From: Corynebacterium nuruki S6-4
GTDB taxonomy: Bacteria > Actinomycetota > Actinomycetes > Mycobacteriales > Mycobacteriaceae
Length of the DNA stretch: 64,000 nucleotides
NCBI RefSeq assembly: GCF_007970465.1
Contig: NZ_CP042429.1
Span: 806,001-870,000, forward strand
Direction of reading: 5' to 3'
The position numbers and the translations under genes were made by a program. Below, piece by piece: positions 8,935 through 16,724 of the stretch. Position 1 is the stretch's first letter. Each line of letters starts with the position of its first letter. A model generated the notes under the pieces. That model was not told the DNA's origin. It worked only from the letters and a program-made list of their open reading frames with translations, and did not search any database.

Positions 8935-9909
8935 GTGAACGACATTAACCACAACGCCGTCCCACGCCCGCCCGCTTTCCCGCCCACACCGCGGACGCCC
9001 GGCGCCCTGCTTTTCAACGCCGTGCGCGGCGGGCTCATCGGCACCGCCGAACTCGTCCCCGGCATCTCCGGGGGCACCGTCGCACTGGTCACCGGCGCCT
9101 ACGAACGGGTGCTCTACAACGCCAACCGGCTGCTCGACGGGGTCAAGGCCCTGCCGAAGGACCGGGCGGAGGGACTGCGGCGCATCCGGGCGGTCGACTG
9201 GGCGATGCTCCTGCCGCTGGGCATCGGGATGGTGGTCATGGTCTTCGCCATGGCCGGCCTCGTCAGCGGCTTCGTCGAGGACCACGAGACCCCGGCCCGG
9301 GCGCTGTTCCTCGGGATGGTCACCGTCTCCCTCGCCGTCCCACTGCTGATGATCGACTGGTCCGACCTGCGGCGTCGACTCCCCGTGGCGGTCCCGCTGT
9401 TCCTCGTCGGCGCGGCGTTCACCTTCATCGCCACCGGGTTCTCCGCCTCCGACAATGACGACCCGAACCTGCTCCTCGTCTTCATCGCCGCGGCCGTCGC
9501 GGTGTGCGCCCTGATCCTGCCGGGTGTCTCCGGATCCTTCTTCCTCTACGCCATCGGCATCTACACCGCCACGCTCAACGCGGTCAGTGACCTCGACCTG
9601 GGCTATATCGCCGTCTTCGGGCTCGGCGCACTGACCGGACTGGTCCTGTTCGTGCGCGTCATGGAGACCCTGCTGACCCGGGCGCGCACCCTCACACTGT
9701 TCACCATGACCGGCATGCTGCTCGGGTCCCTGCGGGCCCTGTGGCCCTGGCAGGACGCGGACTCGAACCTGCAGGCACCCGGTGACCAGACCGGCCTCGC
9801 CGTCCTCCTCTTCGTCGTCGGCGCCGGCGTGGTCGCCGCCATGGTCACCGTGGAACAGGTCACGAAGCGGCGCCGGCTGCGGGAGCAGGCGGAGCGGAAC
9901 CCGGCGTAA
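8935..9909 (+). CDS. DUF368 membrane protein, polyprenyl-phosphate transporter family
   Basis: 324-residue polytopic membrane protein. The N-terminal region has NAVRGGLIGTAELVPGISGG, and a second repeat carries LILPGVSGSF; these paired glycine-rich re-entrant motifs define DUF368. Members of this family (PopT in Staphylococcus aureus, and the Vibrio cholerae homologue) have been shown to recycle undecaprenyl phosphate across the membrane; here the lipid would be the actinobacterial decaprenyl/polyprenyl carrier (inference). GTG start, eight bases after a TACCAT -10 box: leaderless. Divergent from the dehydrogenase and nine bases upstream of the MgtC-like gene, so probably co-transcribed with it. 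Confidence 0.8.
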   Translation: MNDINHNAVPRPPAFPPTPRTPGALLFNAVRGGLIGTAELVPGISGGTVALVTGAYERVLYNANRLLDGVKALPKDRAEGLRRIRAVDWAMLLPLGIGMVVMVFAMAGLVSGFVEDHETPARALFLGMVTVSLAVPLLMIDWSDLRRRLPVAVPLFLVGAAFTFIATGFSASDNDDPNLLLVFIAAAVAVCALILPGVSGSFFLYAIGIYTATLNAVSDLDLGYIAVFGLGALTGLVLFVRVMETLLTRARTLTLFTMTGMLLGSLRALWPWQDADSNLQAPGDQTGLAVLLFVVGAGVVAAMVTVEQVTKRRRLREQAERNPA

Positions 9910-9918
9910 TATGTCGGC

Positions 9919-10626
9919 ATGTCTGTCCTGGCCGCAGCGTCCTCTGACACGCACGAGCTGGAGATGATCGGTCTCCTCCTGCTCGCCTTCGTCCTGAGCA
10001 CCCTCATCGGACTGGAACGACGGCTGCGCGGCCGCAACGCCGGCCTGCGCACCCAGGCGATCGTCGGAACGTCCTCCGCCCTGTTCATCCTGGTCAGCAA
10101 GTACGGCTTCTTCGACGTCCTCGGCGACGAGGTGAGCTTCGACCCCTCCCGTGTCGCCGCCGGGATCGTTTCAGGCATCGGCTTCCTCGGTGCCGGACTG
10201 ATCCTCACCCGCCGCAACACGGTGCTCGGGCTGACCACCGCCGCCAGCGTGTGGGAGACCGCCGCGATCGGCACCGCCGCCGGGGCGGGACTGTGGCTGC
10301 TGGCGATCGTGGTGACCGCCCTGCACTTCGTCATCACCTACGGACTGCGGGCACTCTCCCGCCTGCTGCCCGGCGGGGACGCCCGGGTGCACATCAGCGT
10401 GGTCTACGACGACGGGCACGGACTGCTGCGCGTCATCCTCGCCGCGCTCACCGACCAGGGCTGGTCGGTGCAGGAATCGGGTCAGCAGGCGGACGCCGGC
10501 GAGGGGCGGACGGGGCTGCAGATGGGTCTGACCGGCCGACACTCCCCCGGCGACCTGGTGACAGTGCTCTCCGGGATCGAGGGGGTGCGCTCGGTCCGGG
10601 TCCTCAGCGAGGAGGACGACGACTAG
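9919..10626 (+). CDS. MgtC/SapB family membrane protein
   Basis: 235 residues: four or five membrane segments in the first 145 residues with the family core LIGLERRLRGRNAGLRTQ and SGIGFLGAGLIL, then a soluble C-terminal domain (about 150-235) resembling the ACT-like fold of MgtC. MgtC proteins are linked to growth at low magnesium and to F-ATPase regulation in pathogens; the role here is unknown. The ATG at 9919 lies six bases after TAATAT (9907-9912), which overlaps the end of the upstream DUF368 gene, so it may also have its own leaderless promoter. Confidence 0.8.
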   Translation: MSVLAAASSDTHELEMIGLLLLAFVLSTLIGLERRLRGRNAGLRTQAIVGTSSALFILVSKYGFFDVLGDEVSFDPSRVAAGIVSGIGFLGAGLILTRRNTVLGLTTAASVWETAAIGTAAGAGLWLLAIVVTALHFVITYGLRALSRLLPGGDARVHISVVYDDGHGLLRVILAALTDQGWSVQESGQQADAGEGRTGLQMGLTGRHSPGDLVTVLSGIEGVRSVRVLSEEDDD

Positions 10627-10668
10627 GAGCAGGTCCCGGGGACGCCGTGAACGCCGCCACCGGTGTCG

Positions 10669-10721
10669 GGTTCACGAACCGAGGGGTCGGTCCGCTCCCG
10701 CGGATGCCGGGTTCACGAACC
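10669..10721. repeat. Two copies of GGTTCACGAACC
   Basis: Identical 12-mers (GGTTC-AC-GAACC, each an inverted repeat) at 10669-10680 and 10710-10721, 41 bases apart (close to four helical turns). They lie between the MgtC-like gene and the left end of the IS30 element, outside its inverted repeat. They could be a paired operator or small hairpins. Confidence 0.5.
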
Positions 10722-10777
10722 CAGGTCTTGGGTTCCAGTGGTCGTTGCAACACCCCTGACATGTTCAGGAGTGAACA

Positions 10778-12916
10778 GTGCCCACACCGAACCCCTCGCA
10801 CCGGCCCACCGCCGGACCGCGATCCACCCCCGCGCAGAGACTCCTCGCCTTCACCGCCTTCACCCCCGCCGAGCGCGAGTTGATGATCACCGAGCACGCC
10901 GCCGGCTCCACCGTCCGACAGATATCCACGGCACTGGGCCGCCCGGCTACCACGGTCAACGACTGGTTGACCCGGCACGGGCTCCACACCCCACGGCGCC
11001 GCCCCAACCACCTTGTCCGGCAACTCGCACTGATCCTGGTCAGCGCGGGTATGACCCAGGCTGACGTCGCCGCACTGATCAACGTGACCCGTCAGACCGT
11101 CTGCGGTTGGGCCAACCGGTTCCCGACCCCCGCCCGGCCGGAGGATGCCTACGACGAGGCGACCATCAGTTTCTACCGGGCACTGCTGTCCGGGGCGACC
11201 CCGGCGACAGCGGCGGCCAGTACCGGCAGGCCACTGTCGCAACTGGATCCCGACGGGGTGTACTCATCAGATGTGAACACCGCCGTGGCCGACCAGATCA
11301 CCGTCGACACCCCGAAACGGGTTCGGCGCCAACACGCCGCTGATCAGCGTCAGCGTGATGCCGGACGGGCCGGCCGCAGACAGCTCCGGCGTAAACCCGG
11401 CGCCGCACTGCGCCCGGTCGCACCGAGTCCCGCACCGAGTCCCGCGCCGGTTGCTGCACCGGCAGTCCGGGCCCGGAAGAACCCGCCTGCCGGCGGCCCC
11501 GTGGAGTCTGAGGCGGCATCGGCGACACCGGCGGCACCGGTGCGTCGACCATCTGCCCGCAGGGACCGCAAACTGGGCCGCGCCACCGACACCACCGACA
11601 CCACCGACGCCACCGACGCCACCGACGCCACCGACGCCGTGGACCGGAAAGCCGGGTTCACCGCCGACAGTGCCGATCGTGGTGCCCACCGGGGGAACCG
11701 TGCCCGGCACAGTCCCACGGCCAAACCCACCCGCCGACGTGGTCGGCACAGTGGCCGGCACAGTATCCCCGCCCCGATGGTCTTTGACACCCCGGCACCC
11801 GATCCCCGGATGCCACCGGCCGCCCCGGTCCACCACCGTGACCCTGACCGGGTGATATCCGACCGGTACCTGACCGCGGCAGAACGGGACACCATCGCGG
11901 TGATGCTGCGTGAGGGAGCGACGAAGGCGGCGATCGCCCGGAAGCTGGGCAGGCACCGGTCCACGATCAGCCGGGAACTCGCCCGCAACAGTGATCCTGC
12001 TGATCCTGCTGATCCTGCTGATCCTGCCGATCCCGGCGACACCGGCAGTACCGGCGGGGCCGGTGACCTGGTGTACAACCCGTTCACCGCGACCCGGCAT
12101 GCCGCAGCCCGCCGGGCCCGACCGAGGTTGTCGAAGGTGTACGCCGACCCGATGCTGCGGGCGCTGATCACCCAACGACTGGAGCACTGGTCACCCGAGC
12201 AGATCGCCCACCGGTTACGGTTGGACTTCCCCGAGCATCCGGAGTGGCATGTGTGTACTGAGACGATTTACCAGGCGTTGTACGTCTACCCGAAGGGCAG
12301 CCTGCGCAGTGAGGTGAAAAAGGCCCTGCGTACCGGTCGGACAACCCGTAAACCCAGGGAGTCAGCGGTGAGGATCCCCCGCGACCATGACCGGGTCAGC
12401 ATCGCCGAGCGGCCCGCTGAGATCGAGGACCGGGCGGTACCCGGTGACTGGGAAGGGGATCTGATCTGTGGGGCGTACAACAAGTCCGCGATCGGCACGC
12501 TGGTCGACCGTAAGACCCGGTACGTGATGCTGCTGCACCTGCCCGGTGCCCATGATGCACTCAGTGTCCGCGACGCGATGATCGAACGGTTCACCGGCAT
12601 GCCCGCCCAGATGGGGTTGTCGGTGACCTGGGACCAGGGGTCGGAGATGTCGTTGCACAGGGAGATCAGTGTGGCCGCGGATCTGGACGTGTACTTCTGT
12701 GATCCGCATTCCCCGTGGCAGCGGGGCACCAACGAGAACACCAACGGGTTGCTGCGGCAGTACTTCCCGAAGTCCACGGACCTGTCGGTCCATGGGCGTG
12801 ACCGGTTGCGGGAGGTGGAGATGCTGATGAACAACCGGCCGCGGAAGGCACTGAACTGGGCTACCCCCGCTGAGGCGATGTGGGCGGAACTGGACGGTAT
12901 CCTCGGTGAGGCTTAA
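10778..12916 (+). CDS. IS30-family transposase, extended N-terminus
   Basis: 712 residues, about twice the usual IS30 transposase. Three helix-turn-helix regions are visible: about 38-65 (VRQISTALGRPATTVNDWL), about 88-112 (TQADVAALINVTRQTVCGW) and about 385-410 (KAAIARKLGRHRSTISREL), the last being the normal IS30 one. The DDE catalytic domain is complete: first Asp in GDWEGDLI, second in TWDQGSEM, Glu in PWQRGTNENTNG. Between the second and third HTH lies a 200-residue low-complexity Pro/Ala/Arg linker with tandem repeats. GTG start with AGGAG eight bases upstream. The first two HTHs look like a fused DNA-binding module. Confidence 0.9.
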   Translation: MPTPNPSHRPTAGPRSTPAQRLLAFTAFTPAERELMITEHAAGSTVRQISTALGRPATTVNDWLTRHGLHTPRRRPNHLVRQLALILVSAGMTQADVAALINVTRQTVCGWANRFPTPARPEDAYDEATISFYRALLSGATPATAAASTGRPLSQLDPDGVYSSDVNTAVADQITVDTPKRVRRQHAADQRQRDAGRAGRRQLRRKPGAALRPVAPSPAPSPAPVAAPAVRARKNPPAGGPVESEAASATPAAPVRRPSARRDRKLGRATDTTDTTDATDATDATDAVDRKAGFTADSADRGAHRGNRARHSPTAKPTRRRGRHSGRHSIPAPMVFDTPAPDPRMPPAAPVHHRDPDRVISDRYLTAAERDTIAVMLREGATKAAIARKLGRHRSTISRELARNSDPADPADPADPADPGDTGSTGGAGDLVYNPFTATRHAAARRARPRLSKVYADPMLRALITQRLEHWSPEQIAHRLRLDFPEHPEWHVCTETIYQALYVYPKGSLRSEVKKALRTGRTTRKPRESAVRIPRDHDRVSIAERPAEIEDRAVPGDWEGDLICGAYNKSAIGTLVDRKTRYVMLLHLPGAHDALSVRDAMIERFTGMPAQMGLSVTWDQGSEMSLHREISVAADLDVYFCDPHSPWQRGTNENTNGLLRQYFPKSTDLSVHGRDRLREVEMLMNNRPRKALNWATPAEAMWAELDGILGEA
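11582..11638 (+). repeat. Nine-base tandem repeat coding (A/T)TD units
   Basis: About six copies of a 9-mer of the type GCCACCGAC/ACCACCGAC, in frame in the transposase linker (residues 269-287). Multiples of nine bases keep the frame, so copy number can vary without breaking the protein. Confidence 0.85.
11993..12037 (+). repeat. Nine-base tandem repeat coding DPA units
   Basis: Three perfect copies of GATCCTGCT (11993-12019) followed by two diverged copies, in frame immediately after the catalytic-domain-proximal HTH of the transposase. They add a DPA linker where IS30 transposases are normally compact. Confidence 0.85.
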
Positions 12917-13068
12917 GCAGATCCGCTACCCGTGAGGGTGTTGCGTCGATCGCTAGAATCCGCCGGTGCCTTTCTGGGACCGGAAAATCGACCTGTCGGT
13001 TCGTTCCGCGGGCACCGGGGCCAGTACCCGGGGTCAGCGCCGGGCCAGCGCCGCAGTCAGCCACCGGG

Positions 13069-15795
13069 TCAGTGCCCGGCGGTGTCCCAGTCGTCGCCGG
13101 TGCCGGTGGACACGTCCAGCGGGACGCTGAGCTCGGCGGCGGTGTCCATCTGTTCCTGCAGCAGCTGCGTCATGGCGGCCAGCTCCCCCGGCGCGACCTC
13201 GACGACGAGTTCGTCGTGGACCTGCAGTAGCACGCGGGACGCCATCCCGGCCCGCGACATCGCCCGGTCGACCCGCAGCATCGCCCGCTTGATGATGTCG
13301 GCGGCGGTGCCCTGGATCGGGGCGTTGAGTGCGGCACGCCCGGCGGCCTCCGCCGCGACCCGGTTACTGGAGCTCAGCTCGGGCAGGTAGCGGCGCCGGC
13401 CGTAGAGGGTGGCGGTGTAGCCGGTCTCCCGGGCCTTGTCCACGACCTCGTCGAGGTAGCGCTTCACCCCGCCGAACCGCTCGAAGTAGCTCTCGGTGAT
13501 GGCCTTGGCCTCCCCGGCGGAGATCCCGAGCTGCTGGGACAGGCCGTAGGGGGACAGTCCGTAGACCAGGCCGTAGCTCATGGCCTTGACCCGGCGGCGC
13601 AGTTCCGGGGTGACCTCGTCGACCGGGACGTCGAAGACCTTCGAGCCGACGTAGTTGTGCAGGTCCTCGCCGTGCCGGTAGGCCTCGATGAGACCGGGGT
13701 CCTGGGACAGGTGCGCCATCACGCGCATCTCGATCTGCGAGTAGTCGGCGGTGAGGAGGGTCTCGTAGCCGGCTCCGACACCGAAAGCCCCGCGGATGCG
13801 GCGTCCGGCCTCGGTACGGACCGGGATGTTCTGCAGGTTGGGGTCGGAGGAGGAGAGGCGTCCGGTGGCCGCACCGCGCTGGTTGAAGGTGGTGTGGATC
13901 CGGCCGTCGTCGGCGACCGCCTCGACGAGCCCGTCGACGGTGGTCTTCATCTTCTGGTACTCACGGTGGGCCATGAGGTGGTCGAGGAACGGGTGCGGGT
14001 GGGAGGCCGCGAGCTTCTCCAACTCCGCGGCGGCGGTGGAGTACCCGGTCTTGGTCTTCTTCGTCTTCGGCAGGTCGAGGGTCTCGAAGAGGACCTTCTG
14101 CAGCTGCTTGGGGCTCGACAGGTTGAGCGAGTCGTCCCCGGCGAGTTCGCGGGCGGCGGCGACCTCCGCGGCGACCTTGTCGGCGTAGTCGGCGGAGAGG
14201 TCCTCCAGGGCGGCCCGGTCGACGGCGATGCCGGCGGACTCCATCCGGGCCAGCACGGTCGCCAGCGGCACCTCGAGGTCGAGGTAGAGCTCCATCGCAC
14301 CGATCCCGGCGAGTTCGGGGGTCAGCGCGGTCACCAGTTCGGCGACGCACCGGGCGCGCACGGCGACCGGGGCGGACGCCGCGAGCTCATGCCCGACGTG
14401 CCGCTGGACGACCTCGGCCAAGGCAGTGTTGCGCTGGTCGGGGCGCAGCAGGTAGGCGGCCAGGGCGGTATCGTGCTCCACCCCGGCGAGCACCAGGCCC
14501 TCGCCGTGGAGCATGTGCCAGGCCTCCTTGGCGTCGTGCAGCCACAGCGGGGCACCCGGGTCGGCGAGCCAGGCGGTCAGCGCCGCCTCGTCCTTCGGGT
14601 CCTGGTCGGCCAGGTCGATCTCGACGGCGTGCAGTGCGGCGTCCTCCCCGGGCACCGGGTCGAGCAGCGCGAGCCGGTCGGCGTGGCCGCCGGCGGGCAG
14701 GCCCTCCCCGGTCACGGCGACGGCGAGCGGCCGGTTGACCGCCGCATCACCGGCGGGGCGGGACTCTTTCCACCCGGCGTGGGTGGTCAGCCACTTCGCC
14801 AGCTTCCCCTCCCCCGGCTCATCGGTGGTCAGCGTGGTGGCACCGGTGTCCTCGAACTCCACGCCGAAGGCGCGGAAGGTGCGGTTGCGCAGCGTCGTAC
14901 CGAACTGGAGGGTCTCGAACATGCCGAGGGCGGCCTGCGGGTCCGGGGCGGCCGGGCGCAGGGCGTCCAGCTCCCCGCCGGGGCCGGCGAGGTCACCGAG
15001 GTCGAGATCCTTGACCATCTCGGTGATGTTGCGGGCCAGGGTGACGTTGTCGATGTTGTCGCGCAACGACTGGCCGACCTTGCCGCCGATGTCGTCGATG
15101 TGGTCGATGACCCCGTCGAGGCTGCCGTAGGTGGTGATCCACTTCTGCGCGGTCTTCGGGCCGACGCCGGGGACGCCGGGCATGTTGTCGGAGGTGTCGC
15201 CGCGCAGCGAGGCGAGGTCCGGGTACTGGGTGGGGGTCACCCCGTACTTCTCGGCGACGCGCTCCGGGGTGAACCGGTCGAGTTCGGAGACACCCTTGAG
15301 CGTGTAGAGCACCGTGACATCGTCGTTGACGAGCTGCAGGCTGTCGCGGTCACCGGTGCAGATGAGGGTGCGCATGCCGGCCTCGCGGCCGCGGACCGAG
15401 AGGGTGGCGATGATGTCGTCGGCCTCGAAGGTCTCCTTGGTGAGGGTCCGCACCCCCAGCGACTGGAGCGTCTCGCGGATCAGTTCGACCTGGCCGTGGA
15501 ACTCCGGCGGGGTGGCGGGGCGCTGCGCCTTGTACGCCGGGAAGGTCTCGGAGCGGAAGGTCGGGCCGGCGAGGTCGAAGGCGGCGGCGATGTGGGTGGG
15601 GTGCTCGTTGTCGATGAGGCCCAGCAGCATGCCGAGGAAGCCGTAGACGGCGTTGGTGTACTGGCCGCCGGTCGTGGAGAAGTTCTGCGGCGGGAGGGCG
15701 TAGAAGGCGCGGAAGGCCAGGGAATGTCCGTCGAGCAGCAGCAGTGTGGGCTTCTCCGTCGTGCTGTCACCGCTGCCGGCTGGTGTGTGGCTCAT
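13069..15795 (-). CDS. polA: DNA polymerase I
   Basis: 908 residues, replication and repair polymerase. The 5'-3' exonuclease/FEN domain (about 15-310) shows FEADDIIATL and RGDTSDNMPGVPGVGPKTA. The middle 3'-5' exonuclease-like region (about 320-500) lacks an obvious DEDD set, as in other actinobacterial PolA, so proofreading is probably absent. The palm carries motif A TADYSQIEMR (Asp684), motif B RRRVKAMSYGLVYG (about 733-746) and motif C VHDE (His860). ATG start preceded by AGGAAGG. Convergent with the IS30 element; divergent from a TetR gene. Confidence 0.97.
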   Translation of the reverse strand: MSHTPAGSGDSTTEKPTLLLLDGHSLAFRAFYALPPQNFSTTGGQYTNAVYGFLGMLLGLIDNEHPTHIAAAFDLAGPTFRSETFPAYKAQRPATPPEFHGQVELIRETLQSLGVRTLTKETFEADDIIATLSVRGREAGMRTLICTGDRDSLQLVNDDVTVLYTLKGVSELDRFTPERVAEKYGVTPTQYPDLASLRGDTSDNMPGVPGVGPKTAQKWITTYGSLDGVIDHIDDIGGKVGQSLRDNIDNVTLARNITEMVKDLDLGDLAGPGGELDALRPAAPDPQAALGMFETLQFGTTLRNRTFRAFGVEFEDTGATTLTTDEPGEGKLAKWLTTHAGWKESRPAGDAAVNRPLAVAVTGEGLPAGGHADRLALLDPVPGEDAALHAVEIDLADQDPKDEAALTAWLADPGAPLWLHDAKEAWHMLHGEGLVLAGVEHDTALAAYLLRPDQRNTALAEVVQRHVGHELAASAPVAVRARCVAELVTALTPELAGIGAMELYLDLEVPLATVLARMESAGIAVDRAALEDLSADYADKVAAEVAAARELAGDDSLNLSSPKQLQKVLFETLDLPKTKKTKTGYSTAAAELEKLAASHPHPFLDHLMAHREYQKMKTTVDGLVEAVADDGRIHTTFNQRGAATGRLSSSDPNLQNIPVRTEAGRRIRGAFGVGAGYETLLTADYSQIEMRVMAHLSQDPGLIEAYRHGEDLHNYVGSKVFDVPVDEVTPELRRRVKAMSYGLVYGLSPYGLSQQLGISAGEAKAITESYFERFGGVKRYLDEVVDKARETGYTATLYGRRRYLPELSSSNRVAAEAAGRAALNAPIQGTAADIIKRAMLRVDRAMSRAGMASRVLLQVHDELVVEVAPGELAAMTQLLQEQMDTAAELSVPLDVSTGTGDDWDTAGH

Positions 15796-15842
15796 GTGCC
15801 CTTCCTGTGAGAATCGTCGTTCCGGCGCGGAGATTCTCCCCT

Positions 15843-15866
15843 CCGCGACCCGTCGCGGCTATCCTA
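15843..15866 (+). promoter_or_regulatory. TetR promoter with adjoining palindrome
   Basis: A perfect palindrome CCGCGA-CCCG-TCGCGG (15843-15858) directly precedes the -10 box TATCCT (15861-15866); the TetR ATG follows six bases later, so the message is probably leaderless. Another inverted repeat, GAGAATC/GATTCTC (15809-15838), lies nearer to polA. Either could be the operator by which the TetR protein controls itself and perhaps polA. Confidence 0.5.
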
Positions 15867-15872
15867 GTCGCC

Positions 15873-16571
15873 ATGACTGACCAGACCGACCTGACGGCGA
15901 CAGGCGTGCCCACCATCCGCCGGACCGCCGAAGAGACCCGGCAGGCCATCCTGGACGCCGCCCGAGAGGTGTTCAACACCCGCTCCTACAACGAGATCAC
16001 CCTCAAGGAGATCGCCGCCGAGGTGGGGGTAAGTGCGCCGCTGATCATCAAGTACTTCCGGACGAAGGAGGGACTGTTCGTCGAGCAGCTCGACTTCACC
16101 ATCACCGCCGACCGGCTCGCCCTCCTGCCGTTCAGTGAGCTCGGTGTGAAGCTGGCCCGGCGCGCCGTGGAGAGCCCCGACGATAACCCGGGTTCCCTGG
16201 TCCACCGCATCGCGGACGCCGGCGGCAGCCGGGCGGTCGTCGAGCGCATCGGTGAGGCCTACCGGGACCGGGTCGTCGCCGCCCTCACCGAGAAGATCGA
16301 GGCGGAGGCGCCGAACCTGGGGCAGGACGCCGAACTGGACGCCGAGGCCCGGGCCGAAGCGGCGATGTCCATGGTCGCGGGACTGTCGTTGATGCGACGG
16401 CTGGTAACCAAGGAGTACTTCCGCCCCGGCGCGCACGACGGCTTCATCAGCTACTACGGTGCGCTCATCCAGGGGGCGCTGGACGGGACCGCGGTGCAGC
16501 AGACCGCCCCGGAAAGCCAGGCCACCGGAAGTCAGGCCCCGCACAGCCAGCCCACCGAGCCGGTCCGGTAA
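15873..16571 (+). CDS. TetR/AcrR family transcriptional regulator
   Basis: 232 residues. The N-terminal DNA-binding domain (about 16-72) shows TRQAILDAAREVFNTRSYNE and the HTH ITLKEIAAEVGVSAPLIIKYF, followed by the typical TKEGLF. The C-terminal ligand/dimer domain has no recognisable specificity; the last 20 residues are Gln/Ser/Thr-rich and probably disordered. Divergent from polA with a 77-base gap holding two palindromes, and followed after 14 bases by a tRNA gene. Target unknown; autoregulation is likely. Confidence 0.88.
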   Translation: MTDQTDLTATGVPTIRRTAEETRQAILDAAREVFNTRSYNEITLKEIAAEVGVSAPLIIKYFRTKEGLFVEQLDFTITADRLALLPFSELGVKLARRAVESPDDNPGSLVHRIADAGGSRAVVERIGEAYRDRVVAALTEKIEAEAPNLGQDAELDAEARAEAAMSMVAGLSLMRRLVTKEYFRPGAHDGFISYYGALIQGALDGTAVQQTAPESQATGSQAPHSQPTEPVR

Positions 16572-16585
16572 CATCGCCGGGCGTA

Positions 16586-16662
16586 CCCCCAGTAGCCCAA
16601 TTGGCAGAGGCAACGGATTCAAAACCCGTCCAGTGTGAGTTCGAGTCTCACCTGGGGGACCA
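16586..16662 (+). tRNA. tRNA with CAA anticodon (Leu by codon), class I shape
   Basis: A complete cloverleaf with encoded CCA: acceptor CCCCCAG/CTGGGGG (16586-16592, 16652-16658), D arm GCCC/AGGC, anticodon stem 16613-16617 with 16625-16629, loop TTCAAAA (CAA at 16620-16622), a five-base variable loop CCAGT (16630-16634), T arm GTGAG-TTCGAGT-CTCAC, discriminator A and CCA. CAA reads UUG (Leu). Normal bacterial tRNA-Leu has a long variable arm; this one does not. Mismatches A-C close the anticodon stem and occur at the D-stem end. Possible -10 TAACAT at 16569-16574; hairpin terminator downstream. Confidence 0.75.
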
Positions 16663-16665
16663 CCT

Positions 16666-16695
16666 GCAGCCGTGACGCCTCAGCGTCGCGGCTGC
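16666..16695 (+). terminator. Hairpin terminator after the tRNA
   Basis: A 13-bp stem (16666-16678 with 16683-16695, one G-U pair) with a four-base loop, starting three bases after the tRNA CCA and followed by a T-rich but interrupted tract. Confidence 0.75.
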
Positions 16696-16724
16696 ATCTG
16701 TGTCTGTATCCGTGGCCGTGTCCG

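Larger units (their letters stand above)
10730..12961 (+). mobile_element. IS30-family insertion sequence
   Basis: About 2.2 kb, one transposase gene. Imperfect terminal inverted repeats match at 20 of 26 positions: left 10730-10755, right 12936-12961, with the inner GCAACACCC perfect. No convincing target duplication is visible, which is normal for the 2-3 base duplications of this family. It sits in the convergent gap between the MgtC-like gene and polA and breaks neither. The frame is complete, so it may be active. Confidence 0.82.

Noticed and set aside
11582..12037. Tandem 9-base repeats as a possible CRISPR or minisatellite locus
   Set aside because: Units are contiguous without spacers and in frame inside the transposase; simple coding repeat expansion.
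10730..12961. IS30 element as the edge of a larger mobile island or prophage
   Set aside because: Flanking genes on both sides are ordinary core genes, with no integrase, tRNA-end repeat or composition shift; one isolated insertion is enough.
13657..15810. Long plus-strand frame opposite polA
   Set aside because: PolA motifs are complete on the minus strand; the opposite frame has no recognisable fold.
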